Shown one piece after another: positions 33,059 to 41,846 of a stretch of DNA of 64,000 nucleotides. The DNA is taken from contig CAVQGM010000002.1 of NCBI GenBank assembly GCA_963712065.1, positions 744,001 through 808,000 of the forward strand, given 5' to 3'. Position 1 is the stretch's first letter. Every line of letters begins with the position of its first letter. Below the pieces are notes generated by a model, which was not told where the DNA came from, did not search any database, and was given only the letters and a program-made list of their open reading frames with translations. A program made the translations under genes and the position numbers. Source of the DNA: CAVQGM01 sp963712065. Its GTDB lineage: Bacteria > Actinomycetota > Acidimicrobiia > Acidimicrobiales > Acidimicrobilacustridaceae.

Positions 33059-36000
33059 TGCCGCGGCGGGACGACCTCGAGTCGATCCTGGTGATCGGAT
33101 CCGGGCCGATCGTGATCGGCCAGGCCTGCGAGTTCGACTACTCCGGCACCCAGGCCTGCCGGGTGCTGCGCGAGGAGGGCTACCGAGTCGTCCTCGCCAA
33201 CTCGAACCCGGCGACGATCATGACCGATCCCGACTTCGCCGACGCCACCTACGTCGAGCCGCTCGACGTGGACATCCTCACCCGCATCATCTCGCGGGAG
33301 CGACCCGACGCGGTGCTGCCCACCCTCGGTGGGCAGACGGCGCTCAACCTGACGATGGAGCTGTTCGAGGGCGGTGTCCTCACCGAGCACGGCGTCGAGC
33401 TGATCGGCGCCAACGCCGAGGCGATCCGCACCGCGGAGGACCGCGAGGAGTTCAAGGTGGCCATGAACGGCATCGGGCTGCGCACCCCGCCGTCGGGCAC
33501 CGCGCACACGCTCGACGAGGCGCTCGAGGTGATCGGGCGGGTCGGACTGCCGGTGGTGATCCGCCCCGCCTACATCCTGGGTGGGCGGGGCACGGGGATC
33601 GCGTCCACCCCCGACGAGTTCCGCGCCGCCGCCGTCCGGGGCCTCGAGGCCAGCCCGATCTCGGAGATCCTCATCGAGAAGTCGATCGCCGGGTGGAAGG
33701 AGTACGAGCTCGAGGTCATGCGGGACCGGGCCGACAACTGCGTGATCATCTGCTCGATCGAGAACGTGGACCCGATGGGCGTCCACACCGGCGACTCGAT
33801 CACCGTCGCCCCCGCCCAGACCCTGTCCGACGTCGAGTACCAGGCGATGCGCGACGCCGCGTTCGCGTGCATCCGCCGGGTCGGGGTCGAGACCGGCGGC
33901 TCCAACGTGCAGTTCGCCATGAACCCGGTCGACGGTGAGATGGTCATCATCGAGATGAACCCGAGGGTGAGCCGCAGCTCGGCCCTGGCCTCCAAGGCCA
34001 CCGGCTTCCCGATCGCCAAGATCGCCGCCCGCCTCGCCGTCGGGTACACCCTCGACGAGATCCCCAACGACATCACCCGCAAGACCCCGGCCAGCTTCGA
34101 GCCGACCATCGACTACGTCGTGACCAAGGTGCCCCGGTGGGCGTTCGAGAAGTTCCCCGGGCAACCGCCGGTGCTCGGCACCCAGATGCAGTCGGTGGGC
34201 GAGGCCATGGCCATCGGCCGCACGTTCCCCGAGTCGTTCCAGAAGGGGATGCGCTCGCTCGAGCAGGGCCGCCTCGGGCTCAACTGCGATCCCGGGGAGA
34301 CGGTCCTCGACGAGCTCTCCGACGACGAGCTGCTGGCCCGGGCGGCGATCGGCACCCCCGACCGGCCGTTCGAGCTCGAGGCCGCCCTCCGCCGTGGGCT
34401 GGGGGTCGAACGGGTGCACGAGCGGACCAAGGTCGACCCGTGGTTCCTCGACCAGATCCTCATGATCATCGAGGAGCGCGCCCACCTGGCCGAGGTCGGC
34501 CTCGACGGCATGACCCGCGCCTCGTGGCGGCGGGCCAAGCGCCTCGGCTTCGGTGACGGCCAGCTCGCCTACCTGTGGGGTGTCGACGAGGCGGTGGTGC
34601 GGGCGCGCAGGATGTCGGCCGGGGTGATCCCCACCTACAAGACGGTCGACACCTGTGGCGCCGAGTTCGAGGCCGAGACGCCGTACCACTACTCGACCTA
34701 CGAGGACGAGGACGAGGTTCGCCCGAGCGACCGGCCGAAGGTCGTCATCCTCGGGTCGGGTCCCAACCGCATCGGGCAGGGCATCGAGTTCGACTACTGC
34801 TGCGTCCACGCCAGCTTCGCCCTCCGCGACGCCGGCTACGAGACGATCATGGTCAACTGCAACCCCGAGACGGTGTCGACCGACTACGACACGAGCGACC
34901 GGCTCTACTTCGAACCGCTCACCCACGAGGACGTGATGAACGTCATCGAGGCCGAGTCCCCCGTCGGGGTGATCGTGAGCCTCGGCGGCCAGACGCCGCT
35001 CAAGCTGAGCAACTCGTTGCCTCGCGAGCTGATCAAGGGCACCAGCCCCGACTCGATCGATGCCGCCGAGGACCGCGAGCGCTGGAACGCGCTGTGCGCA
35101 CACCTCGAGATCCCCCAGCCGGCCGGGGGCACCGCCGTCACCGTCGAGCAGGCCCTCGAGGTCGTCGGTCGGGTCGGGTACCCGGTGCTGATGCGGCCCT
35201 CGTACGTGCTCGGCGGGCGGGCCATGGAGATCGTCTACGACGACGAGGGGCTGCGCCGGGCCATGGCCGAGCTGGCCGGGTTCGGCAGCCTCGGCAAGGA
35301 GGGCGGTCTGTCCGCCGAGCGGCCCGTGCTCGTCGATCGCTTCCTCGAGGACGCCACCGAGGTCGACGTCGACGCCATCCGCGACCACACCGGCGAGGTG
35401 GTGATCGGTGGGATCATGGAGCACGTCGAGGAGGCCGGCGTCCACAGCGGCGACAGCGCGTGCGTGTTGCCGCCCCACTCGCTGCTCCCGGTCACCCTCG
35501 AGGTGCTCGAGGACTACACGCGTCGCATCGCCGACGCCCTGGACGTGCGTGGCCTGATCAACGTCCAGTACGCGGTGAAGCAGGGCCAGGTGTTCGTGAT
35601 CGAGGCCAACCCCCGCGCCTCGCGCACCGTCCCGTTCGTGGCCAAGGCCACCGGTGTGCCCCTCGCCAAGGTCGCCTCGCGGGTCATGCTCGGGGCGACG
35701 TTGGCCGAGCTGCGGAACGAGGGGCTGCTCGTCGACCCGGTCGACGGCGACCACGTCGCCGTCAAGGAGGCGGTGCTGCCGTTCAGCCGGTTCCCCGAGG
35801 CCGACGCGCTGCTCGGGCCCGAGATGCGCTCGACGGGCGAGGTCATGGGCATCGACCGGACCTTCGGGCTGGCGTTCGCCAAGAGCCAGCTGGCCGCCGG
35901 CACCCGACTCCCCGAGTCGGGCACCGTGTTCATGTCGCTCGCCGACCGCGACAAGCAGGTGGGGGTCAACGCCGCCCGCCGGTTCCTCGCCCTCGGCTTC

Positions 36001-36354
36001 CGCATCGCCGCGACCACCGGCACCGCCGCCCACTTCGAAGCGGCGGGCGTGCCCGTGGACACCGTCGTGGCCAAGCTGGGCGAGCCCGACGGTCACGATG
36101 CCGTCGAGCTCATCGGCAGCGGCAAGGTCGACCTGGTGGTCAACAGCCCCCGGGGACGCGGCCCCCGTTCCGACGGCGCCCACATCCGGGCCGCCGCCGG
36201 CACCCACGGGGTGCCGTTGCTCACCACCGCCGCCGCCGGCCTCGCCGCCGCGCAGGGCATGGCCGACTGGGCCGCCCACGAGATCCGGGTCCGCAGCCTC
36301 CAGGAGTTCCACCGCCCCCACGACGACCAGCTCAAGCTCGCCTATGAGGCGTGA
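33058..36354 (+). CDS. carB: Carbamoyl-phosphate synthase large subunit
   Basis: A 1098-residue synthetase made of two homologous ATP-grasp halves. The first (about 1-400, SILVIGSGPIVIGQACEFDYSGTQA) makes carboxyphosphate; the second (about 555-940, ILGSGPNRIGQGIEFDYCCVHA) phosphorylates carbamate. A helical oligomerisation domain lies between them, and a C-terminal MGS-like allosteric domain (about 945-1075, MSLADRDKQVGVNAARRFLALGFRIAATTGTA) binds effectors. Both halves keep EMNPR/EANPR metal-binding motifs. The ATG at 33058 is fixed by the TGATG overlap with carA. It overlaps pyrD by 11 nt. Confidence 0.97.
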   Translation: MPRRDDLESILVIGSGPIVIGQACEFDYSGTQACRVLREEGYRVVLANSNPATIMTDPDFADATYVEPLDVDILTRIISRERPDAVLPTLGGQTALNLTMELFEGGVLTEHGVELIGANAEAIRTAEDREEFKVAMNGIGLRTPPSGTAHTLDEALEVIGRVGLPVVIRPAYILGGRGTGIASTPDEFRAAAVRGLEASPISEILIEKSIAGWKEYELEVMRDRADNCVIICSIENVDPMGVHTGDSITVAPAQTLSDVEYQAMRDAAFACIRRVGVETGGSNVQFAMNPVDGEMVIIEMNPRVSRSSALASKATGFPIAKIAARLAVGYTLDEIPNDITRKTPASFEPTIDYVVTKVPRWAFEKFPGQPPVLGTQMQSVGEAMAIGRTFPESFQKGMRSLEQGRLGLNCDPGETVLDELSDDELLARAAIGTPDRPFELEAALRRGLGVERVHERTKVDPWFLDQILMIIEERAHLAEVGLDGMTRASWRRAKRLGFGDGQLAYLWGVDEAVVRARRMSAGVIPTYKTVDTCGAEFEAETPYHYSTYEDEDEVRPSDRPKVVILGSGPNRIGQGIEFDYCCVHASFALRDAGYETIMVNCNPETVSTDYDTSDRLYFEPLTHEDVMNVIEAESPVGVIVSLGGQTPLKLSNSLPRELIKGTSPDSIDAAEDRERWNALCAHLEIPQPAGGTAVTVEQALEVVGRVGYPVLMRPSYVLGGRAMEIVYDDEGLRRAMAELAGFGSLGKEGGLSAERPVLVDRFLEDATEVDVDAIRDHTGEVVIGGIMEHVEEAGVHSGDSACVLPPHSLLPVTLEVLEDYTRRIADALDVRGLINVQYAVKQGQVFVIEANPRASRTVPFVAKATGVPLAKVASRVMLGATLAELRNEGLLVDPVDGDHVAVKEAVLPFSRFPEADALLGPEMRSTGEVMGIDRTFGLAFAKSQLAAGTRLPESGTVFMSLADRDKQVGVNAARRFLALGFRIAATTGTAAHFEAAGVPVDTVVAKLGEPDGHDAVELIGSGKVDLVVNSPRGRGPRSDGAHIRAAAGTHGVPLLTTAAAGLAAAQGMADWAAHEIRVRSLQEFHRPHDDQLKLAYEA

Positions 36355-37276
36355 CCGCAGCCTCTCCCTGCCGACCGTCGTCGGGAGCGTGAGGCTCCGC
36401 AACCCGGTGATGACGGCGTCGGGGACGGCGGGTCACGGCGCCGAGCTGGCGCGCTACGTCGAGCTCGCGTCGCTCGGCGCGGTGGTGGTGAAGTCCCTGT
36501 CGGCCGGGCCGTGGCCGGGGAACCCGCCACCGCGGGTCCACGAGACCCCGGCCGGCATGCTCAACAGCGTCGGGCTCCAGGGTCCCGGGGTGGAGGCCTG
36601 GTTGGCCGACGAGCTCCCGCCTCTGGTCGCGACCGGGGCGACGGTCGTCGCCTCCATCTGGGGGACCGACCTCGACGAGTACGCCGCCGCCGCGGAGGCG
36701 CTCGCCGGCGCGCCACCCGAGGTCGTCGCCGTCGAGGTCAACCTGTCGTGCCCCAACCACCACGCACGCGACGAGGTGTTCGCCCACTCCGCCACGGCCA
36801 CGGGCGACGCCCTGCGCGCCTGCCGGGTGGCGGGCCGGCCGTTGTGGGCCAAGCTGAGCCCGAACGTCGGCGACCTCCCGGCCATCGCCGCCGCGGCCGC
36901 CGAGGCGGGCGCCGAGGCCGTCACCCTCGTCAACACGGTCATGGGCATGGCCATCGACGTCGAGACCCGCCGGCCGCGGTTCGCCCGGGGCGGTGGGGGG
37001 CTGTCGGGTCCGGCCATCCACCCGGTCGCGGTGCGGGCCGTGCACGATGTGCACCGGGTCCTGCCCGAGCTCCCCGTCGTCGGCGTCGGTGGGGTGGCCC
37101 GGGGTGTCGACGCCGTCGAGCTGCTGCTCGCCGGCGCGTCGGCGGTGCAGGTCGGCACCGCCACCTTCGCCGATCCCCGCGCCGTGGCGCGGGTGCGCGA
37201 CGAGCTGGCCACCTGGTGTGTGTCCCACGGCGTCCGTGCCGTGGACGAGCTGATCGGAGCTGCCCATGTCCCCTGA
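36344..37276 (+). CDS. pyrD: Dihydroorotate dehydrogenase, class 1B-like
   Basis: A 310-residue FMN enzyme. VRLRNPVMTASGTAGHG opens the barrel, VVVKSLSAGPWPGNPPPRVHETPAGMLNSVGLQGPG follows, and VEVNLSCPNHH contains the catalytic cysteine that marks class 1 cytosolic enzymes. LVNTVMGMAIDVETRRPRF and GGGGLSGPAIHPVAVRAVHDV resemble class 1B, whose partner PyrK carries FAD and an iron-sulfur cluster. No pyrK lies in the operon. ATG at 36344 overlaps carB; the 3' end overlaps pyrF by 11 nt. Confidence 0.93.
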   Translation: MRRDRSLSLPTVVGSVRLRNPVMTASGTAGHGAELARYVELASLGAVVVKSLSAGPWPGNPPPRVHETPAGMLNSVGLQGPGVEAWLADELPPLVATGATVVASIWGTDLDEYAAAAEALAGAPPEVVAVEVNLSCPNHHARDEVFAHSATATGDALRACRVAGRPLWAKLSPNVGDLPAIAAAAAEAGAEAVTLVNTVMGMAIDVETRRPRFARGGGGLSGPAIHPVAVRAVHDVHRVLPELPVVGVGGVARGVDAVELLLAGASAVQVGTATFADPRAVARVRDELATWCVSHGVRAVDELIGAAHVP

Positions 37277-37982
37277 GTCGACGCCCGCCACCGTGCCGGC
37301 GCCCGAAGAGATCCGGGCCCGCCTGGCCCTCGCCCTCGACGTCGACGACCTGGTCGGCGCCCTCCGGATCGCCCGCCAGGTGCGCCCGTGGTTCGGGGTG
37401 GCCAAGGTCGGGCTCGAGCTCTACAGCGCCGCCGGACCGGATGCCATCGGGGCCCTCGCCGAGGCGGGGTTCGACGTGTTCGTCGATCTGAAGCTGCTCG
37501 ACATCCCGACCACCGTGCAGCGGGCGTCTCGCGTGCTCGGAGCCCTCGGCGCCCGCTACCTCACCCTCCACGCCCGAGGTGACGGGCCCATGCTCCGGGC
37601 CGGGGTCGAAGGCCTCGCCGCCGGCGCCGAGGCCGCCGGGCTCCCGGTGCCGACCGCGCTGGCCGTCACCGTCCTGACCAGTGACGGCGATGCGCCACCG
37701 CACATCGTGCCCCACCGGATCGCCCTCGCCGTCGAGGCCGGCTGCGGGGGGATCGTGTGCGCCGCCGACGACGTGCGCGACGCCAAGTCGCTCGCGCCCC
37801 GCCTGCTCTGCGTCGTGCCCGGGATCCGTCTCCCGGGCGACGAGCCCGACGACCAGGCCCGGGCGGCGAGCCCTCGGGCCGCGGTGGACGCCGGTGCCGA
37901 CCTGCTCGTGGTCGGTCGGTCGGTGACCCGGGCCGACGACCCCGCGGCGGCCGCCGCCGCGGTGGCCGCCGCCATCAGCTGA
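37266..37982 (+). CDS. pyrF: Orotidine 5'-phosphate decarboxylase
   Basis: A 238-residue TIM-barrel enzyme making UMP. The short form motif FVDLKLLDIPTTV supplies the catalytic Asp-Lys-Asp array (about 73-84), KVGLELYSAAG is the ribose/phosphate region, and the phosphate loop appears in VPGIRLPGDEPDDQARAASPRAAVDAGADLLVVGRSVTRA. It closes the pyr operon, which lacks pyrE; orotate phosphoribosyltransferase must be encoded elsewhere. The ATG at 37266 overlaps pyrD. Confidence 0.95.
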   Translation: MSPESTPATVPAPEEIRARLALALDVDDLVGALRIARQVRPWFGVAKVGLELYSAAGPDAIGALAEAGFDVFVDLKLLDIPTTVQRASRVLGALGARYLTLHARGDGPMLRAGVEGLAAGAEAAGLPVPTALAVTVLTSDGDAPPHIVPHRIALAVEAGCGGIVCAADDVRDAKSLAPRLLCVVPGIRLPGDEPDDQARAASPRAAVDAGADLLVVGRSVTRADDPAAAAAAVAAAIS

Positions 37983-37983
37983 G

Positions 37984-38033
37984 GGCCTCCGGCCGGCCCG
38001 GGCGGTGAGGCTCGGGCACCCCTCCCGGAGGCC
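37984..38033 (+). terminator. Inverted repeat after pyrF, possible terminator
   Basis: GGCCTCCGG at 37984-37992 is perfectly complementary to CCGGAGGCC at 38025-38033, with further GCCCG/CGGGC pairing in the loop. It begins 2 nt after the pyrF stop. No T-run follows, so it is either a U-less actinobacterial-style terminator or an RNA-stabilising hairpin. Confidence 0.5.
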
Positions 38034-38066
38034 TCCGTCCCGGCGACCCGGCGAGGCGCCGCTTGC

Positions 38067-38072
38067 TAGGGT
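38067..38072 (+). promoter_or_regulatory. -10 box TAGGGT, leaderless-type, before mihF
   Basis: TAGGGT lies exactly 6 nt before the ATG at 38079, separating this unit from the pyr operon. Confidence 0.55.
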
Positions 38073-38078
38073 GCGCGC

Positions 38079-38393
38079 ATGCCGCTGCCGCCCCAACTGT
38101 CTCCCGAGGACCGCCAGAAGGCGTTGGCCAAGGCCGCCGAGGCCCGCCGTCGCCGAGCGGAGCTGAAGGAGAGGCTGAAGATGGGATCGCTGACCCTGCC
38201 CGAGCTGCTCGCGCAGAGCGGCGACGACATCGTCGGCAAGATGAAGGTCCTCGCCGTGCTCGAGTCGCTCCCGGGCGTCGGCAAGGTCAAGGCCCGTCGC
38301 ACCCTCGAGGAGATCGGCATCAGCGAGACACGGCGGGTCCGCGGCCTCGGCGAGCAGCAGCGCAAGGCATTGCTCGAAGCGTTCCCAGGTTGA
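38079..38393 (+). CDS. mihF: Integration host factor, actinobacterial type
   Basis: A 104-residue helical DNA-binding protein of the actinobacterial mIHF/sIHF family, a nucleoid protein unrelated to proteobacterial IHF. The N-terminal helix is charged (LSPEDRQKALAKAAEARRRRAELKERLK), then TLPELL and the helix-two-turn-helix region ESLPGVGKVKARRTLEEIGISETRRVRGLGEQQ, which contacts DNA. The family is restricted to actinobacteria and almost always precedes gmk, as here. It overlaps gmk by TTGA. Confidence 0.93.
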   Translation: MPLPPQLSPEDRQKALAKAAEARRRRAELKERLKMGSLTLPELLAQSGDDIVGKMKVLAVLESLPGVGKVKARRTLEEIGISETRRVRGLGEQQRKALLEAFPG

Positions 38394-38944
38394 TCGTCGT
38401 CGTCTCCGGTCCCGGCGGCGTCGGGAAGGGCACGGTCGTCGCCCGCCTGGTCGAGCGCGACCCTGCCCTCTGGCTCAGCCGGTCGTGGACCACGCGGGCC
38501 CCTCGCCCGGGTGAGGCCCCCGACGCCTACACCTTCGTCGACCGTGATGCCTTCCAGGCGCGGATCGATGCCGGCGGGTTCCTCGAGTGGGCCGAGTTCC
38601 TCGGCAACCTCTACGGCACGCCCACCCCCGACGACCTGCCGCCGGGGGTGGACCTGGTGCTCGAGATCGACGTCCAGGGTGCCGAGCAGGTCCACGAGCG
38701 GGTGCCCGACGCGCTGCTGATCCTGCTCGAGGCGCCGTCCGAGGCCGTCCAGCGGGCCCGGCTCGAGGGCCGGGGAGACCCGCCCGACCAGGTCGATCGC
38801 CGCGTCCGCGTGGCCCGGGACGAGGTCGCCCGGGCCCGGTCGCTCCACGCGGTCGAGGTCGTGAACGACGACCTCGACGCCACGGTCGCCGCGGTGGCCG
38901 CCCTCGTCGCCGAGGCGCGGGCCCGCCGACGCGGTGGGGACTAG
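38390..38944 (+). CDS. gmk: Guanylate kinase, TTG start
   Basis: A 184-residue kinase converting GMP to GDP. The P-loop is GPGGVGKGT (7-15), and the GMP-binding block includes SRSWTTRAPRPGE, YTFVDRDAF and FLEWAEFLGNLYGTP; IDVQGAEQV and the lid residues RARLEGRGD follow. No ATG or GTG precedes the P-loop in this frame. The TTG at 38390 overlaps the mihF stop as TTGA and starts exactly where homologues do. Identity is secure and the start nearly so. Confidence 0.94.
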   Translation: MIVVVSGPGGVGKGTVVARLVERDPALWLSRSWTTRAPRPGEAPDAYTFVDRDAFQARIDAGGFLEWAEFLGNLYGTPTPDDLPPGVDLVLEIDVQGAEQVHERVPDALLILLEAPSEAVQRARLEGRGDPPDQVDRRVRVARDEVARARSLHAVEVVNDDLDATVAAVAALVAEARARRRGGD

Positions 38945-38979
38945 CGGTGGGGATTGGGGGTCTCGGCGGCGCTGGCTGG

Positions 38980-38985
38980 TAGCCT
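38980..38985 (+). promoter_or_regulatory. -10 box TAGCCT upstream of rpoZ
   Basis: TAGCCT lies 36 nt before the rpoZ ATG; predicted start near 38992 leaves a leader of about 30 nt containing the ribosome site AGGAG, so this mRNA is leadered unlike several neighbours. Confidence 0.5.
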
Positions 38986-39021
38986 GGAGAGCCGTTTCCG
39001 TCGTCCCCCCCAGGAGCACGC

Positions 39022-39348
39022 ATGGCCCAGGTCCACGACTCGATGATGAACCCTCGCATCGAGGAGCTCTTGGACAAGGTCGACTCCAAGTTCAAGCTGG
39101 TCACCCTCGCCTCCCAGCGGGCCCGGCAGATCAACTCGTACTTCGGCCAGCTCGGCGAGGGCCTCGGCGCCACCATCCCTCCGCAGGTGACCTCGGTGGC
39201 CCGCAAGCCGCTGTCGATCGCCTTCGAGGAGATCGCCGCCGACAAGATCGAGGCCCGGGACATCGAGCCCGAGCCCGAGCCCGAGGTCGACGAGGAGCTG
39301 GCTTCCGTCGCCCCCGCCGTCGACGCCGACGCACCGGCGGGGGAGTAG
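39022..39348 (+). CDS. rpoZ: RNA polymerase omega subunit
   Basis: A 108-residue omega subunit that stabilises beta-prime and assists assembly. Conserved blocks are MNPRIEELLDKVDSKFKLVTLASQRARQI near the start and KPLSIAFEEIAADKIE in the middle, which includes the beta-prime contact helix. The C-terminal 25 residues are acidic and Pro/Ala-rich. ATG at 39022 has AGGAG upstream. gmk-rpoZ-coaBC-metK is a widely conserved order. Confidence 0.94.
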   Translation: MAQVHDSMMNPRIEELLDKVDSKFKLVTLASQRARQINSYFGQLGEGLGATIPPQVTSVARKPLSIAFEEIAADKIEARDIEPEPEPEVDEELASVAPAVDADAPAGE

Positions 39349-39371
39349 GCCTCCCGGGGTCGTCCCGTCCC

Positions 39372-40595
39372 ATGACCGCCCACCCCACCGGCCCGGGGCT
39401 CGCCGGCCGCACGATCGTGCTCGGCGTGTCGGGCGGCATCGCTGCCTACAAGGCGATCGAGGTCTGCCGCCGCCTGGTGGACGCCGGGGCCCACGTGGCC
39501 CCCGTGCTCACCGAGGGTGCCACCCGCTTCGTGGGAGAGACGACCTTCTCGGCGCTCGCGTCCGAGCCGGTGCAGACCTCGCTCTGGCACGAGCGGGACC
39601 CCATCCCGCACACCCGCCTCGGCCAGGCCGCCGACCTGGTCCTCGTCTGCCCGGCCACCGCTCGCCTGCTCGGCTCGTACGCCGCCGGCATCTCCGACGA
39701 CCTGCTCACCGCGACCCTGCTGGCGACGCGCGCCCCGGTGGTCGTGTGCCCGGCGATGCACACCGAGATGTGGGAGCACGCCGCCGTCCAGCACAACCTG
39801 CAGGTGCTCGCCGGCCGGGGTGTCACCGTGGTGGCGCCCGCCGAGGGACGGCTGGCGGGGGGCGATTCGGGGATGGGGCGCCTGGCCGAACCCGAGGTGA
39901 TCGTCGCCGCCGTGCACGCCGCCCTCGCGCCACGCGACATGGAGGGCCTCCGCGTCCTCGTCACCGCCGGGGGCACCCGCGAGGCCATCGACCCGGTCCG
40001 GGTGATCACCAACCGCTCGTCCGGCAAGCAGGGCTACGCGGTGGCCGAGGAGGCGCTCGGCCGGGGGGCCAAGGTCACCCTGGTCACCACCGTCGACCGG
40101 CCCGCCCCCCTCGGTGCCGACGTGGTGCGGGTCGCCAGCGCCGCCGACATGGAGGCCGAGGTCGTCCCGCGGGCACCCGACCAGGACGTGATCGTGATGG
40201 CCGCCGCCGTGGCCGACTTCCGACCGGCCGTGGCCGCCGACCACAAGATCAAGAAGGGGGACGGGCTCACCCACATCGTGCTCGAGCCCACCCACGACTT
40301 CCTCGTCGACCTCGGGGAGCGCAAGCCACCCGACCAGGTGCTGGTCGGCTTCGCCGCCGAGACCGACGACCTGCTCGCCAGCGCCCGGGCCAAGCTCGAG
40401 CGCAAGCGCCTCGACCTCATCGTGGCCAACGACGTGTCACGGCCCGGCGCCGGGTTCGAGCACGACACGAACCAGGTGGTGATCCTGTCACCGCACGGGA
40501 TCGAGCATGATGGGGCGCTCACCGACAAGCGGGCCGTTGCCCGAGCCATCCTCGACGCCGTGGTCGCGGCGCGGGGAACGACCAACAGGAGTTGA
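39372..40595 (+). CDS. coaBC: Phosphopantothenoylcysteine synthetase/decarboxylase
   Basis: A 407-residue bifunctional coenzyme A enzyme. The N-terminal FMN-dependent CoaC part has LGVSGGIAAYKA and TRFVGETTFSALAS (with the active-site His near DPIPHTRL). Its PAMHTEMW motif has His where many bacteria have Asn, a variant common in actinobacteria. The C-terminal CoaB part has VTAGGTREAIDPVRVITNRSSGKQG, MAAAVADFRP and ANDVSRPGAGFEHDTN. ATG at 39372 is chosen over the frame extension because the core begins 12 residues later. Confidence 0.95.
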   Translation: MTAHPTGPGLAGRTIVLGVSGGIAAYKAIEVCRRLVDAGAHVAPVLTEGATRFVGETTFSALASEPVQTSLWHERDPIPHTRLGQAADLVLVCPATARLLGSYAAGISDDLLTATLLATRAPVVVCPAMHTEMWEHAAVQHNLQVLAGRGVTVVAPAEGRLAGGDSGMGRLAEPEVIVAAVHAALAPRDMEGLRVLVTAGGTREAIDPVRVITNRSSGKQGYAVAEEALGRGAKVTLVTTVDRPAPLGADVVRVASAADMEAEVVPRAPDQDVIVMAAAVADFRPAVAADHKIKKGDGLTHIVLEPTHDFLVDLGERKPPDQVLVGFAAETDDLLASARAKLERKRLDLIVANDVSRPGAGFEHDTNQVVILSPHGIEHDGALTDKRAVARAILDAVVAARGTTNRS

Positions 40596-40596
40596 C

Positions 40597-41790
40597 GTGA
40601 CCAGCTGGACCTTCACCTCGGAGTCGGTCACCGAGGGGCATCCCGACAAGATGGCCGATCAGATCTCCGACGCCGTCCTCGATGCCCTCCTCGCCGAGGA
40701 CCCGCAGAGCCGGGTGGCGTGCGAGACGTTCGTGACCACCGGTCTCGCCATCGTGGGCGGTGAGATCACGACCAACGGCTACGTCGACATCCCCGGCATC
40801 GTGCGGTCGACCATCAAGAGCATCGGCTACGACCGCGAGTCGTACGGCTACGACGGCACCACGTGCGGCGTCATGATCGCCCTCGACGAGCAGTCGCCCG
40901 ACATCGCCCAGGGCGTGGACGACTCCGAGGAGGTGCGCACCGGCACCTCGGGCGAGGACCAGCTCAACCAGCAGGGCGCCGGCGACCAGGGGATGATGTT
41001 CGGCTTCGCATCGGACGAGACCGACGTGTTGATGCCGCTGCCGATCCACCTGGCCCACCGTCTGGCCGAGCGCCTGGCCGAGGTCCGCAAGGCGGGCACG
41101 GTGCCGTACCTGCGGCCCGACGGCAAGACCCAGGTCACCTTCGACTACGAGGACGGACGGCCGGTCAGGCTGCGCACGGTGCTCATCTCGACCCAGCACA
41201 ACGACGGTGTCGATCGCGACGAGGTCATCAAGCCCGACCTCATCGAGCACGTGATCCGGCCCACGGTCCCCGCCGAGTTCGCCGACGACGACTACGAGGT
41301 GTACGTCAACCCCACGGGCCGGTTCGTCATCGGCGGCCCGGTCGGCGACGCCGGGCTCACCGGTCGCAAGATCATCGTCGACACCTACGGCGGCATGGCC
41401 CGCCACGGCGGCGGTGCCTTCTCGGGAAAGGACCCGTCCAAGGTCGACCGCTCGGCTGCCTACGCGGCGCGCTGGGTGGCCAAGAACGTGGTGGCCTCGG
41501 GCGCGGCGTCGAAGTGCGAGGTCCAGGTGGCCTACGCCATCGGCATGGCCCAGCCGATCTCGATCATGGTGGAGACCTTCGGCACCGAGAAGGTCGAGCA
41601 GGCCAGGATCGCCGCCGCCGTGCGCGAGGTCTTCGACCTCCGGCCGGCTGCGATCATCCGCGACCTCGACCTCCGACGACCGATCTTCCGCCGCACCGCG
41701 GCCTACGGCCACTTCGGCCGCACCGACCCCGAGTTCACCTGGGAGCAGACCAGCCGGGTGGGCGATCTCGCCTCGGCGCTCGGGCTCTGA
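40597..41790 (+). CDS. metK: S-adenosylmethionine synthetase
   Basis: A 397-residue MAT. FTSESVTEGHPDKMADQISDAVLDA opens the enzyme, GAGDQGMMFGFA is the ATP-binding signature, and GGGAFSGKDPSKVDRSAAYAARW the second signature with the P-loop-like phosphate contacts. Length is normal. The GTG at 40597 has CAGGAG 5 nt upstream and starts at the conserved N-terminus. It ends next to priA, where its stop forms CTGA. Confidence 0.97.
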   Translation: MTSWTFTSESVTEGHPDKMADQISDAVLDALLAEDPQSRVACETFVTTGLAIVGGEITTNGYVDIPGIVRSTIKSIGYDRESYGYDGTTCGVMIALDEQSPDIAQGVDDSEEVRTGTSGEDQLNQQGAGDQGMMFGFASDETDVLMPLPIHLAHRLAERLAEVRKAGTVPYLRPDGKTQVTFDYEDGRPVRLRTVLISTQHNDGVDRDEVIKPDLIEHVIRPTVPAEFADDDYEVYVNPTGRFVIGGPVGDAGLTGRKIIVDTYGGMARHGGGAFSGKDPSKVDRSAAYAARWVAKNVVASGAASKCEVQVAYAIGMAQPISIMVETFGTEKVEQARIAAAVREVFDLRPAAIIRDLDLRRPIFRRTAAYGHFGRTDPEFTWEQTSRVGDLASALGL

Positions 41791-41846
41791 GCCACCCCGA
41801 CGGCCCCGGGCCCGCACCCCAGCGGCGGCCGGCGGCGGGGCGCGTC

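Noticed and set aside
33016..36402. A 1128-residue minus-strand frame opposite carB
   Set aside because: Antisense frames stay open because of GC3 bias; the translation is low-complexity Gly/Val/Asp/His/Arg with no domain.
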